A stretch of 64,000 nt of DNA from Chrysemys picta bellii (Eukaryota > Chordata > Testudines > Emydidae), in contig NC_088791.1 in NCBI RefSeq assembly GCF_011386835.1, positions 7,502,998 through 7,566,997 on the forward strand. Direction: 5' to 3'. Below, one piece after another: positions 1-11,541 of the stretch. Position numbers and translations under genes: made by a program. Position 1 is the first letter of the stretch. The number at the start of each line of letters is the position of its first letter. Below the pieces are notes generated by a model that worked only from the letters and a program-made list of their open reading frames with translations, was not told the origin of the DNA and ran no database searches.

Positions 1-736
1 CAGGGAGCCTGCCTTAGCCCTGCTGCGCGCCGTTGCCACCCTGGAGCCGCTCGAGATAAGCGGTGCCAAGCTGGAGCCCGCACCCCAAACCCCTCTTGCA
101 CCCCAACCCCCTGCCCTGAGCTGCCTCCCACACTCTGCACCCCCTTCTGTACCCCAACCCTCTGCCCTGAGCCCCCTTCTGCACCCCAATCCCCTGCCCT
201 GAGCCCCCTTCTGCATCCTGCACCCCTCCTGCACCCCAATCCCCTGCCCTGAGCCCCCTGCCGCACTCTACACCCCAACCCCCTGCCCTGAGCCCCCTCC
301 TGCACCCCAACCCCCTGCCCTGAGCTGCCTCCCACACTCTGCACCCCCTTCTGTACCCCAGCGCTCTGCCCTGAGCCCCCTTCTGCACCCCAATCCCCTG
401 CCCTGAGCCCCCTGCCGCACTCTACACCCCAACCCCCTGCCCTGAGCCCCCTCCTGCATCCCACACCCCTCCTCTACCCCAACCCCCTGCCCTGAGCCCC
501 CTCCTGCACCCCAACCCCTTGCCCTAAGCCCCCAAACCCCTGCCTTGAGCCCCCTGCTGCACCCCTCCTACACCCCAACCCCTTGCTCTGAGCCCCTTCC
601 TGCACACCGCACCCCCTCCCACACCCCGCACTCTTCCTGCACCCCAACCCCCTGCCCCAACCCTACATGCATGGCCCCACATACAATTTCCCCACCCAGA
701 TGTGGCCCTCCGGCCAAAAAGTTTGCCCACCCCTGC
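1..736 (-). mobile_element. Non-autonomous hAT element, right part, with internal minisatellite
   Basis: The sequence ends at 736 with the terminal inverted repeat GTTTGCCCACCCCTG that also closes the copies at 15791-16581 and 30109-31109. The left end lies outside the window. About 80-660 is a degenerate tandem array built from units like CTGCCCTGAGCCCCCT and CTGCACCCCAACCCC. The array gives long spurious open frames on both strands, so I call no gene here. Internal order matches the 30109 copy and is opposite to the 15791 copy. Confidence 0.8.
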
Positions 737-1548
737 TCTAGGGGCAGCTACACAAAGCAGTTGGGTAAGAGTTTGTCTATGGGACGATAGTGCATGGCAA
801 GCTAGTGTGCTGTAGAGTCAGATCCTGTCTTGCCACGCACGATCATCCCATGTAGACAAGCCCTTGGACTAGAAAGTGCACATATGTCCTCTAGCTCTTG
901 TTAATACAGAGATCGCCTCTTTAAGTTCTTAAAGGGCATGTGATAAAAATGGCATCTGGAAGTTCTATGTTTATTGTGTCTCAGACCCTGCTTCAGGAAA
1001 GTACTTAAGCACATGCTTACCTTTAAGTATGTGCTTAATTCCAATTGTTTTCATTGGGTTTTAAATACGTGCTTAAAGGTGTGCACGTGCGTAAGTGCTT
1101 TCCTGAATTGAGGCCTCAGTGACTCCAAATCAGACGTTCTCAGTTTGCACGTAACAAAAATGGTTTCCTAACTGCTGGCCCTGCAAACTCCAGCTGGGCC
1201 CCTTCTGATTCTCACATCAACAACAACAAAGATCCCGTCATCAGAATGTAGTTAACAATTCCATAGATGATGCCCAAGAATCCAACTCATTCTCCCATTG
1301 GCTCGTCAGCACTAACAGGTGTCGGTAACGGTAAAGATTTGTTTTGGTCACTACAGTTAGCAGATATGTTTCTAAGTATTCATAGGGAGCGGCTCTGCTA
1401 ATAATAATGTTCTGGTTTTACACAGCCAGGGTTCAGAATAAAGCTACACTTTAAAGAGCCTGCAAACCCAGTTACTCAGTTACTTCATTGTAATAGGCAT
1501 TCAGATACTAGAGTGATGTGGGACATATAAGTTCCTAGACAGATAAAG
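737..1548. other. Intergenic or intronic DNA, no recognisable feature
   Basis: I see no coding region, RNA gene or clear repeat here. The stretch may be upstream IL15RA intron if the signal-peptide exon lies left of the window; that is inference. Confidence 0.4.
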
Positions 1549-1985
1549 TATCAAAGGGGTAGCCGTGTTAGTCTGGATCGTTAAAAAGCGACAAAGAGTC
1601 CTGTGGCACCTTATAGACTAACAGACGTATTGGAGCATAAGCTTTCGTGGGTGAATACCCACTTCGTCAGACGCATGTAGTGGAAATTTCCAGAGGCAGG
1701 TATAAATATGCAGGCAAGAATCAGTCTAGAGATAACGAGGTTAGTTCAATCAGGGAGGATGAGGCCCTCTTCTAGCAGTTGAGGTGTGAACACGAAGGGA
1801 GGAGAAACTGCTTCTGTAGTCGGCTAGCTATTCACAGTCTGTTTAATCCTGAGCTGATGGTGTCAAATTTGCAAATGAAATGAAGTTCAGCAATTTCTCT
1901 TTGAAGTCTGGTCCTGAAGTTTTTTTGCTGCAGGATGGCTACCTTTAAATCTGCTATGGTGTGTCCAGGGAGGTTGAAGTGTGGA
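1549..1985 (-). mobile_element. Penelope-like element, 3' end: GIY-YIG endonuclease remnant plus pLTR
   Basis: On the minus strand, 1985 to about 1832 encodes a peptide running from HFNLPGHTIADLKVA through ILQQKNFRTRLQREIAEL to FDTISSGLN and then a stop. I recognise this as the C-terminal part of the GIY-YIG endonuclease domain of Penelope-like retroelements. These elements encode a reverse transcriptase fused to that nuclease and sit outside the LTR and LINE classes. Downstream on the same strand, 1690-1549 matches the repeat found at 4586, 39353, 40432, 57294 and 63006, which identifies that repeat as the Penelope terminal repeat (pLTR). The reverse transcriptase is missing, so this is a 5'-truncated copy. 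The nuclease assignment rests on remembered family similarity. Confidence 0.75.
1633..1670 (-). ncRNA. Hammerhead ribozyme-like core in a Penelope pLTR
   Basis: On the minus strand the order is CTGACGA (1670-1664), one A, a six-pair hairpin GTGGGT/ACCCAC with a four-base loop, GAAA, a minimal hairpin GC-TTAT-GC, then TC. This matches the hammerhead layout CUGANGA, stem II, GAAA, stem III, UH, with every core position intact. Hammerheads with very short stem III are known from Penelope-like elements. I could not establish a convincing stem I by eye, so self-cleavage is not shown. Confidence 0.6.
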
Positions 1986-2639
1986 GCACAAACCAATGAG
2001 GTTAAATTTAAACTCAGGAAAACGAGAGGTGTCAGAAAAGTCATTCTCAAAATTCCCTAGAGTAGGATCAGGAGGATGGGTGGGTGGATGCAGTCCACTA
2101 TGTTACAATGCCCTCATTGCCCCTGGGCATTATGCCATCTGCCCTCCAATTTCTCCTCAAGACATACCATGCAGTATCCAGCAACCATGCCTCCTTATTG
2201 TGAATATTTCTCCATTTCCTGCCTGGCCAGAGTTTCAAAGGCTCAGCTCTCAATGGGTCAAACTCTTTTGAAAATCTGGTCACTGACTTTAGTGCCTAAA
2301 TGGGATCTGAGCTCTTCTGAAAAGATGGCCTTACTTACAAAGCAAAACAGCAGTGTTTCGTCTTTCTGTTTTCATGACAGCGGAGCCATAGTTTTTTCCC
2401 CTTTGTAAGAGATATTTTCTAAGTGCCCTAAAGCTGCAGCTGATTTTGAGGAACCACAGTTCGGCAGCCTTAAACATCACCCTCTAGCAGTAGATGATGT
2501 TGGCTATGTTTTCTCCTTTTGGTCACAAAGCAAAAATGCTGAACTGATTTGAAACAGATGCATCACTTTATTTGTGTAAACATATAAAACAAGCAAAATT
2601 CCAGAGGAAGAAGGATGGTCTTCTAGTGAAGGCAACAAA
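1986..2639. other. No recognisable feature
   Basis: Short open frames occur on both strands but none has a domain, homologue or splice context that I recognise. Confidence 0.35.
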
Positions 2640-2862
2640 CTAGGAGTCAGGACTCCTGGGTACTTTCCCCAGCTCTGCCATGGACTCCATATGGATGAAA
2701 CTTAAGTGCTGGTCCTCTTCCGAGCGGTGAATTTCACCCTGTGTGACTTAGGGCAACTCAGTCTTTCTGTGTCAATTTCCCTGTTTGTAAGTAGGGTAAA
2801 TAATACCGACCAGCCAGTGATATTGAATATTCATTCATGTTTGTAAATCACTCGGAGATCTG
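2640..2862 (+). repeat. MIR-like (CORE) SINE
   Basis: The string around 2739-2805 (TGTGTGACTTAGGGCAACTC, then a run ending in CCTGTTTGTAAGTAGGGTA and AATAATACC) follows the MIR core in order. It is preceded by the usual opening with GGAGTCAGGACTCCTGGGT. Strongly diverged. Confidence 0.6.
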
Positions 2863-2893
2863 CTGCTCTGGACGAGCAAAGTATCATTAGACC

Positions 2894-3085
2894 CCCAAGG
2901 AGGGATCTCTCCGTGGTTTGAGCATTGATCTCCTAAACGCAGGGTTGTGAGCTCAATCCTTGAGGGGGCTATTTAGGGATCTGGGGCAAAAATCTGTCTG
3001 GGGATTGGTCCTGCTTTGAGCAGGGGGCTGGACTAGATGACCTCCTGAGGTCCCTTCTAACCTTGATATTCTATGATTCTATTCA
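2894..3085 (+). repeat. tRNA-derived SINE with CR1-like tail
   Basis: The head has a tRNA-like promoter layout (TGGTTTGAGCATTG, then GTTGTGAGCTCAATCC for the B-box region). A body and a tail, GGACTAGATGACCTCCTGAG then CTTGATATTCTATGATTCTA, follow. The tail resembles the 3' end of CR1 LINEs, as in the turtle tRNA/CR1 SINE family. Other copies lie at 4206, 27782 (-) and 51532. Confidence 0.8.
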
Positions 3086-4205
3086 TATTAGCGGTGGAAG
3101 AGGGTTCTAAGACCCAGTAATCATCCCCTAATGAACACACACACAGTAGGGATACAAAGCTTCTTCACCAACCAGATCATTATGCCACTGCAGAAAGTAT
3201 GTACAGTCTGAAAAGATATTGTAAAAGGCCCTGATGGTGCAGTTGGATCCGTGCCGAAGGGCCTCTGTACCCACACAGAGCTCCAATGACTTCAAGCCAA
3301 TCCACCTCTGTGGACGTGTTTAAAGAGGCTTTTGTTAAAAGTACCCGCTTTCGTTTTTACTTTCAATACTGGGTTCAGTTGTTTTCATTCCTTTGGACTA
3401 TAAGGCGTACTTGCTGAACTGCCAAGACAGCGAAAACAGGGATTTAAGCCTTTTAAACATTGTTTATTAATGATATTAAATACAAACAGTTTAAAAGCAT
3501 GGGCTTTCAACAAAGACTGTTTTGAGCAGCACAGAGATATTAAAATATTTTTGTTCTAAAATGGAATTATTGAGGTTTTTAGATTTACGCATTTTATAAG
3601 CAAACCTGTATAATAATTATAATATCACCTAACTCTACTATAGCACTTTGGGATGTGCGTTCATTAGTAGTACATACACACACAAAGCTGGGGTATATTG
3701 GCTCTCTGCACGGCTACATCTAGCTTTAGTGTGTTATTGCTCACATGACGGGCCTGGTTCTGATCGCACACAGTTTTTACAATAGTGTAACTCCATTGCT
3801 CTCAGTAGATTTACTTTTGATTTACACCCGATCAGAATCAGGTCCAGAACCTGCAGTTTAAAAACAATGGTGATCGTCAAGGCTGTGAAACAAACCTGCT
3901 CCAGTCTGAGAGCAATTCAACGTTTCTCTGCTATAGTTAGTAGAATTAAGCAAGAGGATGGAAAGAATTTGAAAACTGGGCTATGATCAAAGGAAATCAG
4001 AACCTTCATACCCGTGTAGCATTTTCGTAGCTGGCAGAACCAAATGCTTCAGAGAAAGGTACAAGAATCCCACTCCTCTCTCACTCACACCCACACCCAC
4101 TCACACACCCACAGAGCCACAAGGTCTAGGACCCAGAATGCTTTGTGTCCAGTTTGTGTCATCTGTCTGTTTTGATCATAAGGAACTTAAAGGAGGGCTA
4201 GTGGG
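3086..4205. other. No recognisable feature
   Basis: AT-rich non-coding DNA. A short CA-rich tract lies near 4080-4110. I find no exon, RNA gene or defined element. Confidence 0.35.
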
Positions 4206-4373
4206 CAGGAGGGATAGCTCAGCAGTTCGAGCATTGGCTTGTGAAACCCAGGATTGTGAGTTCAATCCTTGAGGGGGCCATTTAGGGAACTGGGGTAAAA
4301 ATTGTCTGGGGATTGGTCCTGCTTTAAGCAGGGGGTTGGACTAGATGACCCCCTGATATTCTATGTCTTCTAT
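4206..4373 (+). repeat. tRNA-derived SINE with CR1-like tail
   Basis: The head GGATAGCTCAGCAGTTCGAG carries an A-box, and GATTGTGAGTTCAATCC a B-box. The body continues as in the copy at 2894. The tail is slightly truncated and ends in GATATTCTATG. Confidence 0.8.
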
Positions 4374-4504
4374 TGGCTCTTGTAGAGGAGCATTTCTCAA
4401 TCTTTTCAGGTTGACAATGCCTTACTCTGAGTCAATTTTTGGACCAGCTTATGTTTACTAAAAAGAACAATGAGTTAGAGTTGGTATGGCAACCCCCATT
4501 TTTT

Positions 4505-4548
4505 CATGTTCCCTGTATATATATATATATATATATACAGGGAACATG
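4505..4548. repeat. TA microsatellite in a 44-bp palindrome
   Basis: CATGTTCCCTGTA is followed by a TA run and then TACAGGGAACATG, giving an inverted repeat that could fold into a cruciform. A further TA run follows to about 4581. Confidence 0.85.
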
Positions 4549-4581
<33 letters not shown>

Positions 4582-4585
4582 CTTC

Positions 4586-4735
4586 CTACTGTATTTTCCA
4601 CTGCATGCATCTGATGAAGTGGGCTTTAGCCCAGGAAAGCTTATGCTCAAATAAATGTGTTAGTCTCTAAGGTGCCACAAGTACTCCTGTTCTTTTTGCA
4701 GATACAGACTAACACGGCTACCACTCTGAAGCTTA
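4586..4735 (+). repeat. Penelope-like pLTR copy
   Basis: Same repeat as at 1549-1690, 39353-39804 and 63006-63212: the hammerhead-like core, then GTTAGTCTCTAAGGTGCC, ACAAGTACTCCTGTTC and CAGACTAACACGGCTACCA. It is a stand-alone copy next to a TA microsatellite. Confidence 0.75.
4611..4648 (+). ncRNA. Hammerhead ribozyme-like core
   Basis: CTGATGA (4611-4617), a five-pair stem II (4620-4624 with 4629-4633), GAAA (4635-4638), a short GC-TTAT-GC hairpin and TC (4647-4648). The terminal stem II pair is a G-G mismatch, a small decay relative to the 1633-1670 copy. Stem I was not resolved. Confidence 0.55.
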
Positions 4736-5269
4736 TGTTTACTGTAAGAGTACAAAAATGTATCCATGCTAACAATTAGCCTGTGTAACTTATTTGTGAG
4801 TGTGATTTGAAAGGTTGACAGAGAATACCTGACCTTGAAGGGTAAGAGTTTGCAGGGAATGAGGGAAGCCAGATTTTCTTTTGCTTTAGAGAAATAAAAT
4901 TTGCAACACCTCATGATCCCTCCCTCCCCCCGTTACCTAGTCTAACCCTCTCTGGAGGTTGTGATCTGTGGATTGAGAAACACTGTTGTAGGCATTTAAC
5001 AAATAATAATACAGCAAACGTTCTACTGGTGAACAATGCCCATTTCATAAATATTTGACGTAGGCCCTCACATCAGGAATGTATTGAAGCATGTACTTAA
5101 GTCCATCCCTGTTCGGCAGAGCACTCAGCTGGAAGCAAAACACATGCTTAAGTGCAGTGAACAAAAGCATGTGTGAAGCACATGCTTAATTAAGTCCTTT
5201 TCTGAATAGGGTTGTGCAGCTGAGTTGTTGACATAGTCCTAATTATCTTCAAAGCATTAGATTGCCATT

Positions 5270-5430
5270 AATTATGTCTCCCAGCAACTCTGGGCAGGAG
5301 GGAAGTATCATTATGCCTGTTGTACAGATGGAGGCAGTGGTTTTAAGTGACATGGCCGAGGTGTCATGGCAACTGGCTGAGCTGGGAAGAGAACTCAGGA
5401 GCTCCATACTTGTGTTCTGACCACCAGAGC
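5270..5430 (-). repeat. MIR-like SINE
   Basis: Read on the plus strand it shows the reverse-complement MIR order: ATTATGCCTGTTGTACAGAT, then AAGTGACATGGCCGAGGTGT and GGGAAGAGAACTCAGGAG. Diverged. Confidence 0.5.
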
Positions 5431-5684
5431 ACACTTCAGGCTCCGAGCAAGTTCTCAGGACAGCCTCTAGCATTGTAAAGTTTGGGCTTCTCTGCAACAG
5501 AGCAAACCTAAAGGCCAGGTCAGATATATTGCACCCAGTAGAGGGCAGCAAGGAGTACATGCGCACGCACACACCGCGCTAGCCAGAGACATTTTTCGAG
5601 TTAACCACAATATTTAAAATATTGTGCTGTGATCTTTAGCCTTATAAATTTTTCCCTCTCGGCTTGTATTTTTTTTCATTTCAG

Positions 5685-5879
5685 AAAGATGCAGCACACC
5701 AAAGGAGGTCAACAATGCAGATGTTACGGTCGGCAATAATAATCTGTTGAATGCCAGCCTCCGGTACACATGCAAAGATGGTTACAAAAGGAAAGCTGGG
5801 ACATCCAGTCTCATTGTGTGTGTAATGGACAAAGTCACCAAAACACTCCGTTGGACCGAGCCAAATCTACATTGTATTA
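5685..5879 (+). CDS. IL15RA: IL15RA sushi-domain exon
   Basis: This exon encodes the sushi (CCP) module that binds interleukin-15 with very high affinity for trans-presentation to the beta and gamma-c receptor chains. It follows a pyrimidine-rich acceptor ending TTTCAG and ends at a donor A|GTAAGTACC. It is exactly 195 nt and leaves phase 1. The frame carries the four sushi cysteines: CSTPKEV, RYTCKDG, LIVCVMD and LHCI. The segment GYKRKAGTSSL matches the mammalian IL15RA core, and a conserved Trp lies in LRWTEPNL. The next exon restores Arg-Asp-Pro-Ala-Leu after the last Cys-Ile, as in mammals. IL2RA is a paralogue, but the KRKAGTSSL core and the RDPAL junction favour IL15RA. No signal-peptide exon is visible upstream. 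Confidence 0.93.
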
Positions 5880-6859
5880 GTAAGTACCTGCTGTCAGTGT
5901 GGTATGCTGCTGTGCTTAATGCTGTGACTAAATGTAAGGAATGCAGTGTCAGAAAATTATGGGCAGGAGGGTAGACAGAAGTGACTATCAGTTAGAGGAC
6001 AACGATCATTCTAGAATTGTGCTGCACTGGGATGATACTGAGTCCAATAGATCCCTGGGTAGATTTAGATGTGGCTGTGCCCAGTTACACGAAGGATACG
6101 TATGGTCCATTGTGTTCAGCAAAATATGAACTAAGGGCCAAATTCCGCAACATTGACACTGAGTAGCACCCACTCATGCAAATCGTCCCATTGATCTCAA
6201 CGCTCGGGGGAGTAAGCACTCAACCCGCGCAGGATCTGCAGAACCTGGCCCTCTGTAAGTAGGTGAGAGGGATGCCTATGCAGTGTAAAGTGGTCTCAAA
6301 TGTTTGTGCTTGGGACACAAGGAGAGATCCAGCGCGGGTTTAGGATTTGCCATGGAAATCAAAGCACTGGCCAGTCTGGTGTGGTTCCTGACTCTGGCAG
6401 CGGCCAGCGTGTGGATGTCGGAAAGGCAAAAAACCCCTCCAGTAATGCACCTAGACAATTACGCCGTGTTGTGGGGAAATCACTGCTGGTTTGTGAGGCA
6501 CCTGAAAAATTGGACTCCATCTGAGAGGCTGTGGCATCCCTATTCTGCACCTCTCCACACAGTCGCCGCATGCCTGATTCCCCCAAGTTCCTCAACACTC
6601 ATGTGGGGCCCACCGGAGATAATTGGAGTCTTTCCATTGACTTAATGGAGCCCCACACTGCAAAGAAAGGTCTCAGTGTGTTACATGCTGCTCTCAAGAC
6701 TGACTGGCACAACATTACCTGCAGGTATTGAAGCTAGCAGGTATTGAAGATACCTGCTAGCTATCTTCAATTTTTAGGTAGAGATACGGGGTTGAGGAGT
6801 TCTACCTTGCTAGGGCAAAGATAATTCCGGTTGTTGTGTTGGAGCGGTGTGATCTAGTG
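5880..6859. other. IL15RA intron, no other feature
   Basis: Start of the intron between the sushi exon and the 13003 exon. I see no exon or clear element. A small inverted repeat, AGGTATTGAAG...CTATCTTCAAT, occurs near 6723-6770. Confidence 0.5.
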
Positions 6860-7018
6860 AATAAAGCAGGGAATGGCGTCAGAACTTCAGGGTTCTACGT
6901 TAACCATCGCCTTGGGCAGGTCCCTTGCTTCCTCTCTGTCTCACTTTCTCTGGTTGCTGCTAATAATTCCCTACCTGAGGCTTCATTTAGTCTATTTGTA
7001 AAAGTGCTTTGAGCTTTG
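6860..7018 (+). repeat. MIR-like SINE in IL15RA intron
   Basis: The sequence carries a MIR-like run (CTTGGGCAGGTCCCTTGC, CTCACTTTCTCTGG, TATTTGTAAAAGTGCTTTGAG) in plus orientation. It is weakly conserved. Confidence 0.45.
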
Positions 7019-7080
7019 TGGGCAAGGGGCACCATGGAAGGGCAAGGTATTATCACTCCTTATAACCATATCACTGCGTT

Positions 7081-7262
7081 CTTCTTCGAGAGATGTCCCT
7101 GTGGGTGCTCCACTCCAGGTGCTGGTGTGTCCCTGCACCCTGGCTCGGAGATTTTTGCAGCAGTACTCGTACCAGCCACGCATGCGCAGAGGCAGCCCCC
7201 CGCTGTGAGTCTAGCTTAACAGTACGCATGCGTGGCCGGTCTCCTCAGTTCCTTCTCTACCG
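7081..7262 (+). repeat. DIRS left inverted terminal repeat
   Basis: It starts TTCTTCGAGAGATGTCCC and runs through GGTGCTCCACT, GCAGCAGTACTCGTACC and CCACGCATGCGCAGAGGC to CTCAGTTCCTTCTCTAC. The same blocks appear inverted at 12754-12960. The palindrome-like pair CGCATGCGCA / ACGCATGCGT lies inside the repeat. Confidence 0.85.
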
Positions 7263-7420
7263 TCCCCGGCCTGAGACGGAGCTCAGCAGACTCGCTAGGA
7301 AATTCCTTTCTCTTGTTACAATTACCCTTCTAGTTAGTTAGTTTGTTGTTAGTTACAGTTAGTTACCATTTTTATTAAAAAATATATGTATATATCCTGT
7401 CAGCGGCAGCGGCTTCAGAC

Positions 7421-10400
7421 ATGCCTGGCTCCACAGGCTTTAAACGCTGCTCAAACTCCAGCGACGCTATCCCGCTATCAGATGGCCACTCATACTGTAT
7501 AAAATGTTTGGGGGAGACCCACATTCCTCAAAAATGTGCCCACTGCAGAAAACTCAGCTCCAGGGCATGGAAGGACAGGGAGCTTAAACTGAAAATGCTC
7601 CTCCTCCGGAAATCCCTAGGAGCGGCTTCAGACCTAGGCGCTGATTCCGGCTCCACTGCCCACCACAGCCCCCCCGCCTCAAACAAACAGAAGAAATCTG
7701 ATAAGAAAGGGCACTTTACCTCAGCTTCAAAGGAAGCCCTGAGACACAAGCCCTCCCCGGGCGGATCTACCGCTTCCCTGCCTGTGCTCCCCCACTTGAG
7801 CACATTTGACAAGCCGGGCTCCTCCGGCACCGCGCGAAAACCGCCTGAGGCGGCGGCGGCGCGAAGCTCCGGTGCCGAAGCTTCAGGCTTTCAGCTGCCT
7901 GCCTCTCTTCTGGCACCGTTCGACACCGCGTCCGTCGCGGTGCCGACATTCCACACCCTGCCTAACCCCCTGCAGGCTGATGCTGCCCTCCCGGTACCGG
8001 CCACGGCACCGGCACCCGTGGAACTGATTGGCAGTGAGCCAAGAACCAAAACCTCGGCTCAGAGGAATGTTCCCTCATTGCAACTCCCTCCTACACATCC
8101 TTCACATCACGCAGGAGCCTCACCACTTCACTTCACTCAGGCAAGAGATCTGCTGGTGTCACCTATCCTGCAGTCTCCCCTGCTGAATGCCAGTTTCTCT
8201 TCGATGGCAGAGTCAGGGTTTGAACAGTCTTCCTCCAGTGAGGAGGAAACTGGACCACAGGAGGGTTTTTCTCCGTATCAACCCTCCCGTCCCCAGACCC
8301 CAGTCAACAGAGGTTTTAGGAAAATTACCTCAGCCTATTCTCAGGATCCTGCCCCCTGGGGGGGGTGAACACCTGGATGGCACCACCTATGCCCTACCCA
8401 CCACCATGGCAATATTGGGCACCATGGGCATCGTATCCTCGAGAACACACGCGCTACACCACCTCAACCAGGCGCAACACCGATCTAGCACCACCACCTG
8501 ACGAACCTGCCAATGACACCAGACACCAGGCAGCACCGTTACACTTGCAGGATCAATCAAGTCAGGCTCCTATCCCAGTAGAGCCAGAGGTTACGCCTGA
8601 AGAAGCCTTACTTCCCCCTCCTCCAACACCGACAGATGACTATGCAAAATTCCAAGACCTCTTTAAAAGAGTTGCCAGTGACTTGAGAATTAACTTGGAG
8701 GAAGTCCCTGAGCAACAGCATGAGCTAACGGACATCCTACAGCCCTCTTCTTCCTCTAGGATCGCATTACCAATCAACGTAACCCTTTTAGAACCTGCTA
8801 AGTCCATCTGGCAGACTCCAGCGACATGCCTACCGACCTGTAAGCAAGCGGACCGGAAGTACTTCATCCCTTCTAAGGGCTCTGAATTCCTTTTTACCCA
8901 TCCGGCGCCAAACTCGTTAGTAGTAGACGCAGCGAACCAAAGGGCCAAACAACAGTATTCCCGCTCCACCCCAGCCAACAAGGAAAGTAAACACTTGGAC
9001 CTCTTTGGTCGTAAAGTATTTGCATCCTCGACGCTGCAGTTTCGTATAGCTAATTATACTGCAGTTCTTGCAAAATATGACCACAGAAACTATAATAAGT
9101 TCATGGACTTTATTGACGACATCCCAGAACAGAAAAAACAACAATTCTCAGCTCTGGTTTCCGAGGGACAAATCATATCACGTACCGCTCTTCAAGCGGC
9201 CCTCGATGTAGCCAACACTGCAGCAAGATCGACCGCCACAGCAGTGGTCATGCGCCGAGGTTTATGGCTCTCCTCCTCTTTCTTTCCTTGAGAGGTCCAG
9301 AGCACCATTGAAGATCTTCCCTTTGATGGTGAAAAACTTTTTGCTTCCGCCACGAATGACGTGCTTCACTCAATGAAGGACTCAAGGGCAACCCTCCAGT
9401 CCTTAGGTCTCCAGACACCTACGACCAGAAGACGGCAATATAGATACCAACCTTACTAACGTCCACGCTACCCCCCATTTACACAACACTCCCATAGACC
9501 ACAGGAGCAACAACAACAGCAACAACGCCAGAGACCAAGATTCCAGTGTCGTTGTCCCAATTCGACGGGGATGCCTCAACCCCCTCCAACTAATAGGCAG
9601 ATTTGAAGCTTTGGTCGAGGGTTTAGAAAACAGCGTTCCCACTTCAGCCAGCACACATATCTTTTCACACCGCCTACGACCATTCTCCCACCAATGGCAA
9701 AACATTACTTCCGACAAGTGGGTCATAGAGGTGGTTACAATTGGATACGCCATCCCCTTCCTCTCCTTGTCTCCCACCCACCCACCCTCCCCGTCCCTCT
9801 TCAGGGACCCCTCTCACGAGCAACTACTCCTCCAAGAAGTGCAACATCTCCTTCAACTAGGGGCAATAGAAATTGTGCCAGAATGACACAAAGGGAAGGG
9901 TTTTTACTCCCATTATTTCTTAACAGAAAAGAAAACTGGGGGATGGCGACCAATCCTTGACCTCAGGAGGCTCAACAAATTTGTCAAAAAGCAAAAGTTA
10001 CTCTCACCACCATAATCCCAGCGCTGGAGCAGGGTGATTGGTTTTCAGCCCTCGACCTACAGGATGCCTATTTTCATGTGACTATACACCCGGCCCACAG
10101 ACGCTTCCTACGTTTTACTCTTGGCTCAACACATTTTCAATACAGGGTTCTTCCCTTCGGACTGTCCATGGCACCCCGTGTCTTTTCCAAGATCCTAGCC
10201 GTAGTTACTGCCCACCTCAGAAAACAAGGGGTCGTAATATTTCCTTACCTCAACGATTGCCTCCTCAAAGCCTCAAAGTTCAACGAAGCTCTCCGATCCA
10301 CGCGGCTTACAGTCGATTGTTTCCTATCTCTAGGCCTGCAAATAAACAAAGACAAATCCACATTATGCCCCACCCAACATCTGGAGTTCATAGGGGCAGA

Positions 10401-11541
10401 CCTCGACTCCCGGACAGGATTGGCATCTCTTCCACCCGACCGCTTCAACTCCATAAGCCGACTGGTCACAAAAATTCGCAACAGTCCCCAGGTGACTGCC
10501 CGAGACTGTCTACAAATACTAGGTCACATGGCCTCGTGCACTTTCGTCATCCAAAATGCACGCCTCTACATGAGGTGTTTCCAAGCGTGGTTGGCCACGG
10601 TTTACAGACCGAATGTGCACTCTCTAAACAAGACTTTTTCCGTACCTTTCCGAGTCAAAGATTCTCTACTGTGGTGGACTGTTCACTCCAACCTCTGCTC
10701 TGGAGTCCCCTTTCTTCAGGAGGCTCCATCCCTCATACTGACTACCGATGCATCTCTGACTGGCTGGGGTGCACACATGTCTCACCACACAGTCCAGGGG
10801 ATATGGTCTTCAACCGAGACCTCTCTGCACATAAATGTCCTAGAACTTCGAGCCATTCGCAATGCGAGCCGTCATTTTCTTACACTAATCAGGAATCACC
10901 AAGTACGCATAATGACAGACAACATTGCATGCATGTTCTATGTAAACAGGCAGGAAGGAGTTCGATCCCACTTGCTTTGCACAGAGGCTATGAAGCTCTG
11001 GAATTGATGCATTGCAAACAACATCCGGGTATCAGCTGCCTATTTTCCCGGAGTGATGAACACCACAGCGGACGAACTAAGCAGACGCTTTCCATGGGAT
11101 CATGAATGGGAGATAGACGAGAAAACCATTCACAACATATTCTGCATTTGGGGTCACCCAACCATAGACCTTTTTGCAACTGCAAAAAACAAAAAATGTT
11201 CCGACTTTTGCTCCAGAGCGGGCCTGGGCAAACATTCCCTGGGAGACGCATTCATGATCCCATGGCACCGAAACTTACTCTATGCGTTTCCCCCGATACC
11301 GGTTCTCAACAGGGTCCTGATAAAAATACGAACAGACCGGGCCAAGGTGATGCTAATTGCCCCGTCGTGGCCCAGACAACTGTGGTTTCCGTTCCTCACC
11401 AGAATGTCGATTCGACCACCAATCTCGTTGCCTCTCCTCCCGAACCTCCTATCGCAACAACGCGGCCGATTTCTCCACCCCAACCTGTCCATGCTTCACC
11501 TCAAAGCCTGGTTCCTACATGGTTCTCCCAAAGCGAACTAG
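7421..11541 (+). pseudogene. DIRS gag / reverse transcriptase / RNase H / methyltransferase-like region, broken
   Basis: Residues from 7421 include a CCHC zinc knuckle CIKCLGETHIPQKC, the same position and spacing as in the intact copy at 38543-34053. The frame is broken near 8365, has a TGA at 9289-9291, shifts again before 9611 and again between 9886 and 10078. The RT segment 10078-11007 has the conserved FPYL motif, but the catalytic YLDD is YLND (10246-10257), so it lacks a metal-binding Asp. An RNase H motif TTDASLTGWG lies near 10741. After another stop at 11005-11007, 11053-11541 encodes the methyltransferase-like tail (TIDLFATAKNKKC, YAFPPIPVLN, VMLIAPSWP). The intact copy has all this as one 1496-codon frame. 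This one is a pseudogene. Confidence 0.88.

Noticed and set aside
14..730. Open frames of 60-120 codons on both strands with GLGCRRG-type repeats.
   Set aside because: They are translations of the C-rich minisatellite in a hAT element. The same pattern appears at 15880-16110 and 30400-31021.
4206..4280. tRNA-like sequences at SINE heads (also 2894, 51532, 27782).
   Set aside because: They lack a full cloverleaf and are joined to a CR1-like tail, so they are SINE promoters and not tRNA genes.
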